The notes beneath the pieces are model-generated. The model was not told the origin of the DNA, did no database searches, and was given only the letters and a program-made list of their open reading frames with translations. A program made the position numbers and the translations under genes. From an uncultured Faecalibacterium sp. (GTDB lineage: Bacteria > Bacillota > Clostridia > Oscillospirales > Ruminococcaceae), in assembly GCA_937907025.1 (NCBI GenBank), contig CALESJ010000046.1:1-64000 (forward strand): a DNA stretch of 64,000 bases. Direction: 5' to 3'. This document shows positions 23,592 to 32,706 of the stretch, in pieces. Position 1 is the stretch's first letter. The number at the start of each line of letters is the position of its first letter.

Positions 23592-25805
23592 ATGACCGGG
23601 GAGCTTCTCAAGCTGGAAGGCGTTGTGGAACATGTGATTTTTGAAAATCCGGAAACCGGCTATGCGGTGTTTGAAGTAAACGCCGGCGGTACCGATGTGG
23701 TCGTTTCCGGCAATGTGGGCAGCATCGATAACGGGATGTCGGTGGTGGTGTACGGCCAGATGACCAACCATCCCAATTACGGCGAACAGTTCCGGGCTGA
23801 AACCTGTGAGGCCGCACTGCCCCAGGATACGGCGGCCATCCAGAGCTACCTGGCCAGCGGCGTCCTGCCTTATATCGGGTCCTCCACCGCCAAAAAGATC
23901 GTGGCAAAATTCGGGGCGGAAACGCTGACTGTGATTGCGGAGGAGCCGGACCGCCTGTGCGAGATCAAGGGCATCACACCCCAGAAGGCCACTGCCATTT
24001 CCAATGAATTCCGGCGCCTGTACGGCGTGCGGGAGGTCATTGCCTGGATGGCACAGTACGGCCTTTCGGCGCAGTGTGCCGTGACGGCATACCGGGCTTT
24101 TGGCCCCCATACGGTGGAGGCCCTCAACCGGAACCCCTATATGCTCTGTGGGGAGCCGCTGAATCTGAAGTTCAGCCAGGTGGATGTTATCGCCAAAAAT
24201 TTGCAGCTGGGGGCGGACAATCATCTCCGCATTGCGGCGGGAATCCTGTATGCGCTGCGCCATAACGCGGGCAATGGACACACCTGCCTGCCGCGTGCCA
24301 AACTTATTGAAACTACGGCCAAGTTTATCCAGCAGGACCCGGAGCTGGTGGATCGGACGCTGGATGAACTGCTGCAAACGGAAGAAATGCGCGCCCGCAC
24401 CTATGAGGGAACGGAATATATCTATCTGCCTGACCTGCTCAGTGCCGAGGAGGACATTGCTGCCCGTCTGGGGGAGATTTCTACCTTTCCCACCGAAGTG
24501 CCTTCCACGCTGGACAATGATATCCGGGTGCTGGAACTGGCCCAGGGCTTTTCCTACGCCCCTTTGCAAAAGGAGGCCATCCGTCTGGCTCTGTCCAGCC
24601 GTGTGATGGTGCTTACAGGCGGTCCCGGTACCGGCAAAACTACCACGGTCAACGCGATTCTTACCCTGTATGAGGGACTGTATGACCGGGTGGCCTTGTG
24701 CGCGCCTACCGGCCGGGCGGCCAAGCGGCTGAGCGAGCTGACCGGGCACAGCGCCTCCACCATCCACCGTCTGCTGGAAGTGGATTACTCCACCGGGACG
24801 GTGCGCTTCATCCACAATGAGAAAAATCTGCTGCCCTTTGACGTTATCATTCTGGATGAGATGAGTATGGTGGACGTCAAGTTGTTTCAGGCGTTGCTGG
24901 CGGCGGCCCGGCCCCATTGCCGCATCATCATGGTGGGGGACGCCGACCAGCTGCCCAGCGTAGGGCCGGGAAATATCCTCGGCGAGATTCTCAAAGCAGA
25001 TGTGCTGCCCACCGTGCGGCTGACCGAAATTTTCCGTCAGGCGCAGAAAAGTCTGATCATCCAGAACGCCCACCGGATTGTCCAGGGAGAGATGCCCCGC
25101 ACCGGCGGTCGTGACGATGATTTTTTCATGATCGAATCCTTTGGGCCGGCTTGCCAGCGGCTGGTATGTGATCTGGTTTCCACCCGGCTGCCGCGGTCCT
25201 ACGGGTTTGACCCTGTTCGGGATATCCAGGTTCTGTGTCCTACCAAGGTGGGACCCACCGGCAGTATTGAACTCAACCGGCGACTGCAGGAGGTTCTCAA
25301 TCCTCCGGCGAAGGACAAACCGCAGATCGCCTGGGAAAAGAGCGGTCGGGTGCTGCGCCTGGGCGATAAGGTCATGCAGATCAAAAACGATTACGACATC
25401 CCCTTTGAACGCTCCGGAGCCGAAGCCGGCGTCGGGGCATACAACGGGGATATGGGCATCATCACCGAGGTGGACCCGTCTTCCCGCAGTGTGACCGTTC
25501 TTATGGATGACCGGAAATACGTCTACGGCGCCGATCAGCTGGCGGAACTGGAACCGGCTTATGCGGTGACCATCCATAAGAGCCAGGGTTCGGAATTCCC
25601 GGCGGTCATTATTCCGGCGGCTGATGTGCCGGGACGGCTTTGCTACCGCAATCTTTTGTACACCGGCGTTACCCGGGCCCGCAAATTGTGTATTATCACC
25701 GGTACGGGCCGCACCGTGCAGGCCATGACCGAAAACGTGCGCCAGAACCGGCGGTACAGCGGTCTGCGCTATCTGCTGGCGGATGCCGTCGGCCATCACG
25801 CATGA
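23592..25805 (+). CDS. recD2: RecD2-type ATP-dependent DNA helicase
   Basis: A 737-residue superfamily 1B 5'-3' helicase acting in DNA repair without RecBC. Domains in order: N-terminal OB-like part (LEGVVEHVIFENPETGYAVF), helix-hairpin-helix repeats (residues about 90-190), Walker A GGPGTGKT at 343-350, Walker B ILDEMSMVD, GDADQLPSVGPGN (motif III), and the C-terminal AVTIHKSQGSEFPAVI with its SH3-like insert. The length is normal for RecD2. ATG 23592 follows GGAAAGGGGG. Its stop overlaps the comF start (ATGA), so recD2-comF-mreB are translationally coupled. Confidence 0.96.
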   Translation: MTGELLKLEGVVEHVIFENPETGYAVFEVNAGGTDVVVSGNVGSIDNGMSVVVYGQMTNHPNYGEQFRAETCEAALPQDTAAIQSYLASGVLPYIGSSTAKKIVAKFGAETLTVIAEEPDRLCEIKGITPQKATAISNEFRRLYGVREVIAWMAQYGLSAQCAVTAYRAFGPHTVEALNRNPYMLCGEPLNLKFSQVDVIAKNLQLGADNHLRIAAGILYALRHNAGNGHTCLPRAKLIETTAKFIQQDPELVDRTLDELLQTEEMRARTYEGTEYIYLPDLLSAEEDIAARLGEISTFPTEVPSTLDNDIRVLELAQGFSYAPLQKEAIRLALSSRVMVLTGGPGTGKTTTVNAILTLYEGLYDRVALCAPTGRAAKRLSELTGHSASTIHRLLEVDYSTGTVRFIHNEKNLLPFDVIILDEMSMVDVKLFQALLAAARPHCRIIMVGDADQLPSVGPGNILGEILKADVLPTVRLTEIFRQAQKSLIIQNAHRIVQGEMPRTGGRDDDFFMIESFGPACQRLVCDLVSTRLPRSYGFDPVRDIQVLCPTKVGPTGSIELNRRLQEVLNPPAKDKPQIAWEKSGRVLRLGDKVMQIKNDYDIPFERSGAEAGVGAYNGDMGIITEVDPSSRSVTVLMDDRKYVYGADQLAELEPAYAVTIHKSQGSEFPAVIIPAADVPGRLCYRNLLYTGVTRARKLCIITGTGRTVQAMTENVRQNRRYSGLRYLLADAVGHHA

Positions 25806-26569
25806 GGGCCCTGCCTGAACGGCTTGCGGCCTTGCTGTGGCCGCGGCGCTGTCCGTTCTGTGACCGAATTCTGCCGGCAGAGGCCGCTTTCGGGTGCGTG
25901 TGCCCGGCATGTCTGCCGGAGGCGAAACGGCTTGCCCATGAACCGCCACGCCTGCCCGTTACCGAACATTCCTTTTACGCGGTGTCCGGTGCAGCCGGTG
26001 CTTTTTATTACAGCGATACCGTGCGCCATGCCATTCTGCGCTGCAAAGGCCATGGCCATCCCTGGTACGCCCGGGAACTGGCCGACCTTGTGGCGGTGCA
26101 GGTGTTTGGCGCCGAGGCGGCAAATCGCCCGGCCGGGTGCCCGCTCTACACAGCTCCCGGCGGACTGAAACCGTACACGCTCATCGTGCCGGTGCCGCCG
26201 CGCCGGTGGGGCAGCGGACGTCTGCCCCGCTTGCTGGCCGGCAGGTTGTCCCGGATTCTGGACATTCCCACGGCTGATCCACTGTATACAACAAGAACCA
26301 TGCAGCCGCAGAAGAATCTGGACCTGGCGGCCCGCATGCAGAATACAAAAAATGCCTATGCCTGCCGTCCCGGTACCGACCTTTCCGGTGCACGGGTACT
26401 GCTGGTGGATGACATCATTACCACCGGGGCCACGGTTTCGGCCTGTGCATTGGCCCTTTTGCAGGGCGGTGCGGCCTCGGTATTTGCGGTCAGTGTGGCC
26501 GCCAAAGAGGATTTACCCCCGGAAAAACGTCTGCCCCAAAAGCAGGCGCAGGAGAAACAAAGCAAATGA
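25802..26569 (+). CDS. ComF family protein
   Basis: A 255-residue protein. The N-terminal zinc-finger region has RRCPFCDRILP and CVCPACLPEAK, the usual ComF four-cysteine pair. The C-terminal phosphoribosyltransferase-like fold carries VLLVDDIITTGATVSACA, the PRPP-binding signature. ComFC-type proteins act in uptake of single-stranded DNA during transformation, and homologues occur in non-competent species with unclear roles. It overlaps recD2 (ATGA) upstream and mreB (ATGA) downstream, so helicase, ComF and MreB are made from one message. Confidence 0.92.
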   Translation: MRALPERLAALLWPRRCPFCDRILPAEAAFGCVCPACLPEAKRLAHEPPRLPVTEHSFYAVSGAAGAFYYSDTVRHAILRCKGHGHPWYARELADLVAVQVFGAEAANRPAGCPLYTAPGGLKPYTLIVPVPPRRWGSGRLPRLLAGRLSRILDIPTADPLYTTRTMQPQKNLDLAARMQNTKNAYACRPGTDLSGARVLLVDDIITTGATVSACALALLQGGAASVFAVSVAAKEDLPPEKRLPQKQAQEKQSK

Positions 26570-27621
26570 AGCAATACGATATTGGCATTGATCTGGGCAC
26601 CAGTTCCATCATCATTGCAACCGAACAACAGGGTGTGATTTTCCGTCAGCCCAGTGTGGGCGCAGTGGACACTCGTTCCAATACGGTTATCTCGGTGGGG
26701 GAGGACGCTCTGCGCATGGTGGGGCGTGCCCCACAGTATATCGACATCATCCGCCCGCTGCGGGATGGGGTCATTCAGGACCACCGTATGACCAATGAGC
26801 TGATCGTACGTTTTATCAATCAGGTGTGCCCGTCGCGGCTGATCCGCCCCCGGGTGGCGGTGTGTGTTCCGGCGGCCATCACCGGCATCGAGGCCGATGC
26901 CGTGGTGGAGTCGGTGATGTCGGCCGGCGCCAAGCAGGTTTACCTGGTGGATGAACCGGTGGCTGCGGCGCTGGGGGCAGGCCTGGATATCCGCACGCCC
27001 CGGGGCTGCATGGTCATCGACATCGGCGGCGGCTCCACCGACATTGCGGTCATCAGCATGGGCGGGCGTGTGCGTGCCGCCAGCCTGCCGGTGGCGGGCA
27101 ATGCCTTTGACAACTGCATCGCTCAGTATGTGCAGGAAAAGTTCAGCATTGCCATCGGCCCGCTGACCGCCGAAGCACTCAAAAAGCAGGTGGCCTGCTG
27201 CTCTCAGAGCGAGTTCGAAGGCGTGATGGAAGTCCGCGGCCATTCCTGGGAAACGAACCTCCCGGCCCGCCGTCTGATCTATACCCGCGACCTGTACGAA
27301 CCCGTACGGGAACTGGCGGCCCGCATTGCGGCGGCGGCCCACAATGTACTGCAAAGCACCCCACCCGAACTGGCCGCCGATGTGGGCAAAAATGGCATCC
27401 TGCTCACCGGCGGCGGGTCCATGCTGCGCGGCCTGGCCGGGTATCTGGCCGGGGAGCTGCATGTGGATGTGGCCATTGCACCCGACCCGCTGAACTGCGT
27501 GGCCCGGGGAACGGCGGCCAGCCTTTCCATGGGCAAATACCTGACAGCCGGGTTCCGGGATGCCACGCCCAAGGTCTGGAAAAGCCGGCTGATGGGACCC
27601 CGCGACCCTTTCCATGGCTGA
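26566..27621 (+). CDS. mreB: MreB-family rod-shape protein
   Basis: A 351-residue actin-like ATPase. Nucleotide-binding motifs are all visible: phosphate 1 YDIGIDLGTSSIIIA at the start, connecting VYLVDEPVAAALGAGLDI, phosphate 2 MVIDIGGGSTDIAVIS, and the adenosine motif GILLTGGGSMLRGLAGYL. MreB forms membrane-bound filaments that guide cell-wall synthesis. mreC and mreD are not adjacent; the gene is instead fused translationally to comF upstream. It could be an Mbl/MreBH-type paralogue rather than the main MreB. Confidence 0.93.
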   Translation: MKQYDIGIDLGTSSIIIATEQQGVIFRQPSVGAVDTRSNTVISVGEDALRMVGRAPQYIDIIRPLRDGVIQDHRMTNELIVRFINQVCPSRLIRPRVAVCVPAAITGIEADAVVESVMSAGAKQVYLVDEPVAAALGAGLDIRTPRGCMVIDIGGGSTDIAVISMGGRVRAASLPVAGNAFDNCIAQYVQEKFSIAIGPLTAEALKKQVACCSQSEFEGVMEVRGHSWETNLPARRLIYTRDLYEPVRELAARIAAAAHNVLQSTPPELAADVGKNGILLTGGGSMLRGLAGYLAGELHVDVAIAPDPLNCVARGTAASLSMGKYLTAGFRDATPKVWKSRLMGPRDPFHG

Positions 27622-27695
27622 GATTTTGTGGTATACTAAACATTCGGAATTTTACCTTTTTATGAAAGACTGCAGGAGCAAAGGAAGAGCCACCC

Positions 27696-30302
27696 ATGCC
27701 TGACGCCATTTTGAACGAATACCTTCAACTGCGGGATCAGTATATCGAATCCTGCTTTACCCGCCTGAATCCGGTACAGCGCCAGGCGGTATTTACCACC
27801 GAAGGCCCGCTGCTGATTCTGGCGGGCGCCGGTTCTGGCAAGACCACTGTGCTGGTCAACCGCATTGCCAACATCATCCGGTTCGGCCGCGCCCACGGCA
27901 GCAAAGAAGTCTGCCGTCCCGTGACCCAGGAGGATATCGACTACCTGCGCAATACCATGGAGAGCGGCCGCAAACCTTCCGCCGACCAGGCAAAATTGCT
28001 GGCAGTGGAACCGGCCCGTCCCTGGAATGTCCTGGCCATCACCTTTACCAATAAGGCGGCCGGGGAACTGAAGGACCGACTGAAAGCCATGCTGGGGGAA
28101 ACGGTGGGCAGCGATGTGTTTGCCTCTACTTTCCACTCGGCCTGTGTGCGGATTCTGCGCCGGGACGCCGAGCGCATCGGATTCCCCACCAGTTTCACTA
28201 TCTATGATTCCGACGACCAGCAGCGCGTCATCAAGCAAATTTATAAGGAAATGATGATCGACGACAAGTTCCTGCCGCCCAAGCAGGCTATCGCACGCAT
28301 CAGTGCCTTCAAGGACAAGCTGCTGTCGGCCCGGGATGTGGCTTCGGAACCGCCCAAGGATACCAAGGCGGCCCTTGTCAGCAAGATTTATACAGCCTAT
28401 GCCGAGCGGCTCAAAACCGCCGGAGCCATGGACTTTGACGATCTGATCTTCCACACTGTCCAGATGCTGAAGAAGGACGCCGAAGCCCGGGAATATTATC
28501 AGAACAAGTTCCGCTATATCGTGGTGGACGAATACCAGGATACCAGTGTGGCCCAGTTCCATCTGGTGCGGCTGCTGGCCGGCGGCACCAACAATGTCTG
28601 TGTTGTTGGCGATGACGACCAGTCCATTTATAAATTCCGCGGGGCCACCATCGAGAACATCCTGAACTTTGAAAAGGTGTTCACCGGCGCCCGGACCATC
28701 CGCCTGGAGCAGAACTACCGTTCTACCTCCAACATCCTGAACGCTGCCAACAGCGTTATCAAAAACAACAATGGCCGTAAGGGCAAGACTCTGTGGACCG
28801 AAAACGGTACCGGAGCCAAGGTGCAGCATTACACCGCGGCCAGTGAGCAGGATGAAGCCAGCCATATTGCCGATATCATCGGCCAGAACCTGCGCAACGG
28901 CGCCAACCTGCGGGACCATGCGGTTCTGTACCGTATGAACGCCCAGTCCAGCCCTGTCGAAGCCTATTTCGCCCGTGCGGGTATTCCGTACCGCATTGTG
29001 GGAGGTCAGCGCTTCTTTGACCGCAAGGAAGTCAAGGACATCAACTCCTATCTGGCCATTGTGGTCAACCCGCGGGATGATGTGCGCCTGCGCCGCATCA
29101 TCAATGAACCGGCCCGCAAGATTGGCGCCACCACCGTGGACAAAGTGGCCGAACTGGCGGCCTCCCGCGGAGTGTCCATGCTTCAGATCATCTCTGAAGC
29201 GTCCACCTATCCGGCGCTGGCCCGGGCGGCTTCCGCTCTGGGGGCTTTCTATGATATGTACCGCACCCTGTGCGATTTGTCGGTGACACTGCCTCTGGAT
29301 GAGTTTGTGGGGGAGGTCATCCGCAAGACCGGCTACGAAGCCATGCTCAAGTCCCAGAAAGAGGAAGGGGAAACCCGCCTGGAAAACTTGGGCCAGTTGG
29401 TCAACTCGGTCAAGACCTACGCCGACCAGAACGGCGAGGATGCCACCCTCTCCGGTTTCCTGGAAGAAGTGGCGCTGATCGCGGACATCGACTCCTACGA
29501 CGAGGATGCCGATTCCGTCACTCTGATGACCCTGCACAGCGCCAAAGGTCTGGAATTTCCGTATGTCTTTATTATCGGCATGGAGGATGGCGTCTTTCCC
29601 GGCGACCTGGCCCGCTACAATGAGGAAGACATGGAGGAAGAGCGTCGCCTGTGCTATGTGGGCATCACCCGCGCCAAGAAAGAGCTGTATCTGTCCTCCT
29701 CCCGCAGCCGGATGATCTTCGGCCAGACCCGGCGCAACCCGCCGTCGGAATTCCTCAACGAAATTGACCCCAACCTGATGGAGGAAACCCAGAGCCCCGA
29801 ACTGGCGGCAGCCGGCAGCGGTTTCGGTGCCGGATACGGTACTTACTCCACCAATGTGCCCGGCGGACGCAGCGGATACTCCGGCGCTTCCCGCGGGTAT
29901 CTGAACAGTGAGTATAATGCCGGCTTCGGCAGCCGTTACGGTTCGTCCGGCGGCTTCCGCAGCGGCTTTGCCGCCACCGGCGGGCACGAAAGCCCCCGGG
30001 GCATCGGTCACCATACAGTGCCAAGCGGCGGCTTTGGTGCCGGTTACGGTTCTTCCCGCAGTGCGGCCCCGGCCGGGGCGGGCTCCTCCGCCTTGCTGGA
30101 CAAGGCAGAGCCGGCTCCCAAAAAGAAGGCGGCCGGATTTGAACCCGGCGATTTCGTGGACCACAAGGTCTTCGGACGCGGCAAGGTTCTCAAGGTCACG
30201 CCGGTGGCGGGGGACTGCATTGTGGAAATTCAGTTCGACCGTGTGGGCGTCAAAAAAACCATGGCCAACTACGCGCCGCTCACAAAACTTGCCAAGGAAT
30301 AA
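27696..30302 (+). CDS. pcrA: ATP-dependent DNA helicase, UvrD/PcrA family
   Basis: An 868-residue superfamily 1A 3'-5' helicase for repair and replication-conflict resolution. Motifs in order: GAGSGKT (44-50), AITFTNKAAGELKDRL, VVDEYQDTSVAQF, VVGDDDQSIYKFRGA, LEQNYRST, TLHSAKGLEFPYVFIIG and YVGITRAKKELYL. The C-terminal PcrA domain (GDFVDHKVFGRGKVLKV), which binds RNA polymerase and UvrB in relatives, is present. An unusual glycine/serine/tyrosine-rich segment (about residues 705-798) lies between the helicase core and that domain and makes the protein longer than typical PcrA (about 720-780). The start follows GGAAGAG. Confidence 0.96.
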   Translation: MPDAILNEYLQLRDQYIESCFTRLNPVQRQAVFTTEGPLLILAGAGSGKTTVLVNRIANIIRFGRAHGSKEVCRPVTQEDIDYLRNTMESGRKPSADQAKLLAVEPARPWNVLAITFTNKAAGELKDRLKAMLGETVGSDVFASTFHSACVRILRRDAERIGFPTSFTIYDSDDQQRVIKQIYKEMMIDDKFLPPKQAIARISAFKDKLLSARDVASEPPKDTKAALVSKIYTAYAERLKTAGAMDFDDLIFHTVQMLKKDAEAREYYQNKFRYIVVDEYQDTSVAQFHLVRLLAGGTNNVCVVGDDDQSIYKFRGATIENILNFEKVFTGARTIRLEQNYRSTSNILNAANSVIKNNNGRKGKTLWTENGTGAKVQHYTAASEQDEASHIADIIGQNLRNGANLRDHAVLYRMNAQSSPVEAYFARAGIPYRIVGGQRFFDRKEVKDINSYLAIVVNPRDDVRLRRIINEPARKIGATTVDKVAELAASRGVSMLQIISEASTYPALARAASALGAFYDMYRTLCDLSVTLPLDEFVGEVIRKTGYEAMLKSQKEEGETRLENLGQLVNSVKTYADQNGEDATLSGFLEEVALIADIDSYDEDADSVTLMTLHSAKGLEFPYVFIIGMEDGVFPGDLARYNEEDMEEERRLCYVGITRAKKELYLSSSRSRMIFGQTRRNPPSEFLNEIDPNLMEETQSPELAAAGSGFGAGYGTYSTNVPGGRSGYSGASRGYLNSEYNAGFGSRYGSSGGFRSGFAATGGHESPRGIGHHTVPSGGFGAGYGSSRSAAPAGAGSSALLDKAEPAPKKKAAGFEPGDFVDHKVFGRGKVLKVTPVAGDCIVEIQFDRVGVKKTMANYAPLTKLAKE

Positions 30303-30320
30303 TAAATGGGGGGATACACC

Positions 30321-31103
30321 ATGCTGGTCAACCTGATCGCACACACCAATGACCCGGAAAAGACGGTGGCCGCTGCGGCCAAGCTGTGCTATTCCGACGC
30401 GCACATCGAAACGCTGCTGGACGGCCTGACGCCGGACAAGACCGCTGCTTTTCTGCAAAGGCTGAACGACGTGGGCCATGCCAGTCCCATTGAACACGCG
30501 TCCTTCACCTTCGGCATCGAAGGCGTCAGCCGCACGTTCCTGGCCCAGGTGACCCGGCACCGCATCGCTTCCTTCAGCGTGCAGAGCCAGCGGTATGTCC
30601 GCCTGGAAGATTTCCATTACGTCATCCCGCCGGAGATCGAGGCCATCCCGCAAGCCAAGGCCCAGTTCATCGAATCCATGAACGAGGATGCCCGCCGGTA
30701 TCTGGAACTGGTGCAGACACTGGAGGATACCCACACCAAGACGTTCATGGCCCAGGGTCTGGACGAGAAAGCGGCCCGTGCCAAGGCTTCCAAAAAGGCC
30801 AACGAGGATGCCCGCTTTGTGTTGCCCAACGCATGCGAAACCAAAATGGTCATGACCATGAACTGCCGCAGCCTGATCAACTTTTTCCAGCTGCGTTGCT
30901 GTGAGCGGGCCCAGTGGGAAATCCGCGCCGTGGCTGACCGCATGCTGGAACTGGTTCTGCCGCTGGCACCGCACATCTTTGCGGCGGCGGGGCCTCGCTG
31001 CCTGACAGGCCCCTGTCCCGAAGGCCGCATGTGCTGCGGCCAGCAGGCACAGGTGCGTCAGAAATACTCCGAAATGAAAGAGAAGGTACTCAACCATGGG
31101 TAA
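30321..31103 (+). CDS. thyX: FAD-dependent thymidylate synthase
   Basis: A 260-residue flavin-dependent thymidylate synthase, making dTMP from dUMP with methylene-tetrahydrofolate and NADPH. The diagnostic RHRx7S motif is RHRIASFSVQSQR beginning at R79. Further hallmarks are the N-terminal AAKLCYSDAHIE and C-terminal FFQLRCCERAQWEIR. ATG 30321 follows GGGGGGA; the upstream ATG at 30306 contains that site. Its stop overlaps the tmk start by eight bases, joining two consecutive dTTP-pathway steps. Confidence 0.97.
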   Translation: MLVNLIAHTNDPEKTVAAAAKLCYSDAHIETLLDGLTPDKTAAFLQRLNDVGHASPIEHASFTFGIEGVSRTFLAQVTRHRIASFSVQSQRYVRLEDFHYVIPPEIEAIPQAKAQFIESMNEDARRYLELVQTLEDTHTKTFMAQGLDEKAARAKASKKANEDARFVLPNACETKMVMTMNCRSLINFFQLRCCERAQWEIRAVADRMLELVLPLAPHIFAAAGPRCLTGPCPEGRMCCGQQAQVRQKYSEMKEKVLNHG

Positions 31104-31770
31104 ATTGATCATCTTTGAGGGGCTGGACGGCTCCGGCAAGGGAACACAGACCGATCTGCTGTGCAGCACGCTGCGGGAGCGCGGCCAGGAACTGCGTCAG
31201 ATCACCTTCCCGGATTATGAGAGCGATTCCTCCGCACTGGTAAAAATGTATCTGTCCGGCAAGTTCGGCCAGAAGCCGGATGATGTCAACGCATTTGCGT
31301 CCTCCACCTTCTATGCGGTGGACCGTTTCGCCAGCTACAAGACCAAGTGGGGCGATTTCTACCGCCGCGGCGGTCTGGTCATTTCGGACCGGTACACCAC
31401 CAGCAATGCGGTGCATCAGTGTTCCAAGCTGCCTCCCATGCACTGGGATGGCTTCCTGGAATGGTTGTTTGACTTCGAGTACAAAAAGATGGGCATCCCG
31501 GCGCCGGATGCCGTTGTGTATCTTTCGGTGGATGTGGAAGTTTCCCAGAAGCTCATCACCGAGCGCTACCACGGTGACCAGACCAAGATGGATATTCAGG
31601 AAAAAGACGCCGAATATCTGGCCCGTTCCCGTGCCGCGGCAGAATATTGTGCCCGCAAGCTGGGATGGCGCCGCATCGTCTGCACCAAGGAAGAAAACGG
31701 CGTCAAGACCATGCGCAGCGTGGAGGATATCCATGCCGAAGTGCTATCCAAACTGGCGGACGTGCTGTAA
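31096..31770 (+). CDS. tmk: Thymidylate kinase
   Basis: A 224-residue P-loop kinase that phosphorylates dTMP to dTDP. It begins MGKLIIFEGLDGSGKGTQTD (Walker A GLDGSGKGT), then FYAVDRFASY and LVISDRYTTSNAVHQ, matching the DRY motif of Tmk. LIDs and the C-terminal helix are present. The start codon lies inside the end of thyX, eight bases overlapping. The order thyX-tmk makes the assignment firm, although a broader deoxynucleoside-kinase activity cannot be excluded. Confidence 0.94.
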   Translation: MGKLIIFEGLDGSGKGTQTDLLCSTLRERGQELRQITFPDYESDSSALVKMYLSGKFGQKPDDVNAFASSTFYAVDRFASYKTKWGDFYRRGGLVISDRYTTSNAVHQCSKLPPMHWDGFLEWLFDFEYKKMGIPAPDAVVYLSVDVEVSQKLITERYHGDQTKMDIQEKDAEYLARSRAAAEYCARKLGWRRIVCTKEENGVKTMRSVEDIHAEVLSKLADVL

Positions 31771-31803
31771 CGGCATAAGCCGGCAGGAGAGGGGGCATAC
31801 CGA

Positions 31804-32649
31804 ATGGCCGCTGTTTTGCGAAAAGCCACCCCGCAGGATGTGGAAGCACTGGCAAGCCTGCGGGCAGAAGCTTTTGGCACCGATATGGAAGAAGCCCGGT
31901 CCTGGCTGCAAAGCATTGCCGGGCTGGATAACGTTCTGGTCCTGGAACGGGCAGGAACGGAAGGCGCACCCGGTATACCGGCTGCCGTTCTGGGGGCGGT
32001 TCCTGTGGAATGCGGGCACCGCCGCGGTGTGTGGTTCTGCGGGCTGCTGACCCGGCCGGAACTGCGCGGCCGCGGGCTGATGAGCCATCTGCTGGATACC
32101 TGCCTGCGGGCTTACGCAGCGGGCGGCTACGATTTTGCGGTCACCGTGCCGGAAAATCCCCGGATCGGCCAGAGCCTGAAAAAGCTGGAGTTCAAGAATG
32201 CGTTTCCGCTGCGTGTGGTGCGCAAACCTATTGAACACAATCTGCGGGCGGTGGCAGAGTTTGACAATCTGACGGTGCGCCGCCTCATTGATACCCGCAT
32301 GCGGTATCAGCCGGCCTGTATCACCCTGCCCGAGTCCACTATGACCGAAATGATCACCCGCCTGTACCGCAAGGGAATGACCATTGTGTCCAATCAACGT
32401 GGATACGGTCTTTTCTGCCAGCAGGGGGACGTGCTGCAGGTGATGGAACTGCAGGCGGACAACGACCATTGCGCCGACTTGCTTTTGCAGGCAGCCAGAG
32501 AAAAGACTGGCGCCCAATATGCCAGCATTCTGCTGGCGGAAAACCAGACCCTGTACCTGGGGGCGGGTAAGCGGTGCGGATACGGCATGATCCGCTTTTT
32601 GTCCGAACCTTTCCCTATTACGGACGTATATTTCCGGCTGCTGCAGTAA
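31804..32649 (+). CDS. GNAT acetyltransferase with C-terminal extension
   Basis: A 281-residue protein. The first 140 residues are a GNAT domain: LRKATPQDVEALASLRAEAF, then WFCGLLTRPELRGRGLMSHL with the CoA-binding R-G-R-G-L loop. The remaining 140 residues resemble the second, degenerate GNAT half of Eis-like acetyltransferases. GGAGAGGGGG precedes the ATG. It sits between tmk and mltG in the same direction, probably one operon. The substrate is unknown. Confidence 0.85.
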   Translation: MAAVLRKATPQDVEALASLRAEAFGTDMEEARSWLQSIAGLDNVLVLERAGTEGAPGIPAAVLGAVPVECGHRRGVWFCGLLTRPELRGRGLMSHLLDTCLRAYAAGGYDFAVTVPENPRIGQSLKKLEFKNAFPLRVVRKPIEHNLRAVAEFDNLTVRRLIDTRMRYQPACITLPESTMTEMITRLYRKGMTIVSNQRGYGLFCQQGDVLQVMELQADNDHCADLLLQAAREKTGAQYASILLAENQTLYLGAGKRCGYGMIRFLSEPFPITDVYFRLLQ

Positions 32650-32706
32650 ACGCGGGGCCCTGTAAAAAATGCCTGCCGAATCTGTACAGGCGAAAAGGAG
32701 CAAAAG

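Noticed and set aside
23481..25949. An 822-codon minus-strand open frame opposite recD2
   Set aside because: The composition is that of a reverse-complement shadow and RecD2 on the plus strand has all helicase motifs.
27660..31169. A 1169-codon minus-strand open frame opposite pcrA and thyX
   Set aside because: It spans two unambiguous plus-strand genes and their gap, has no family features and no start signals.
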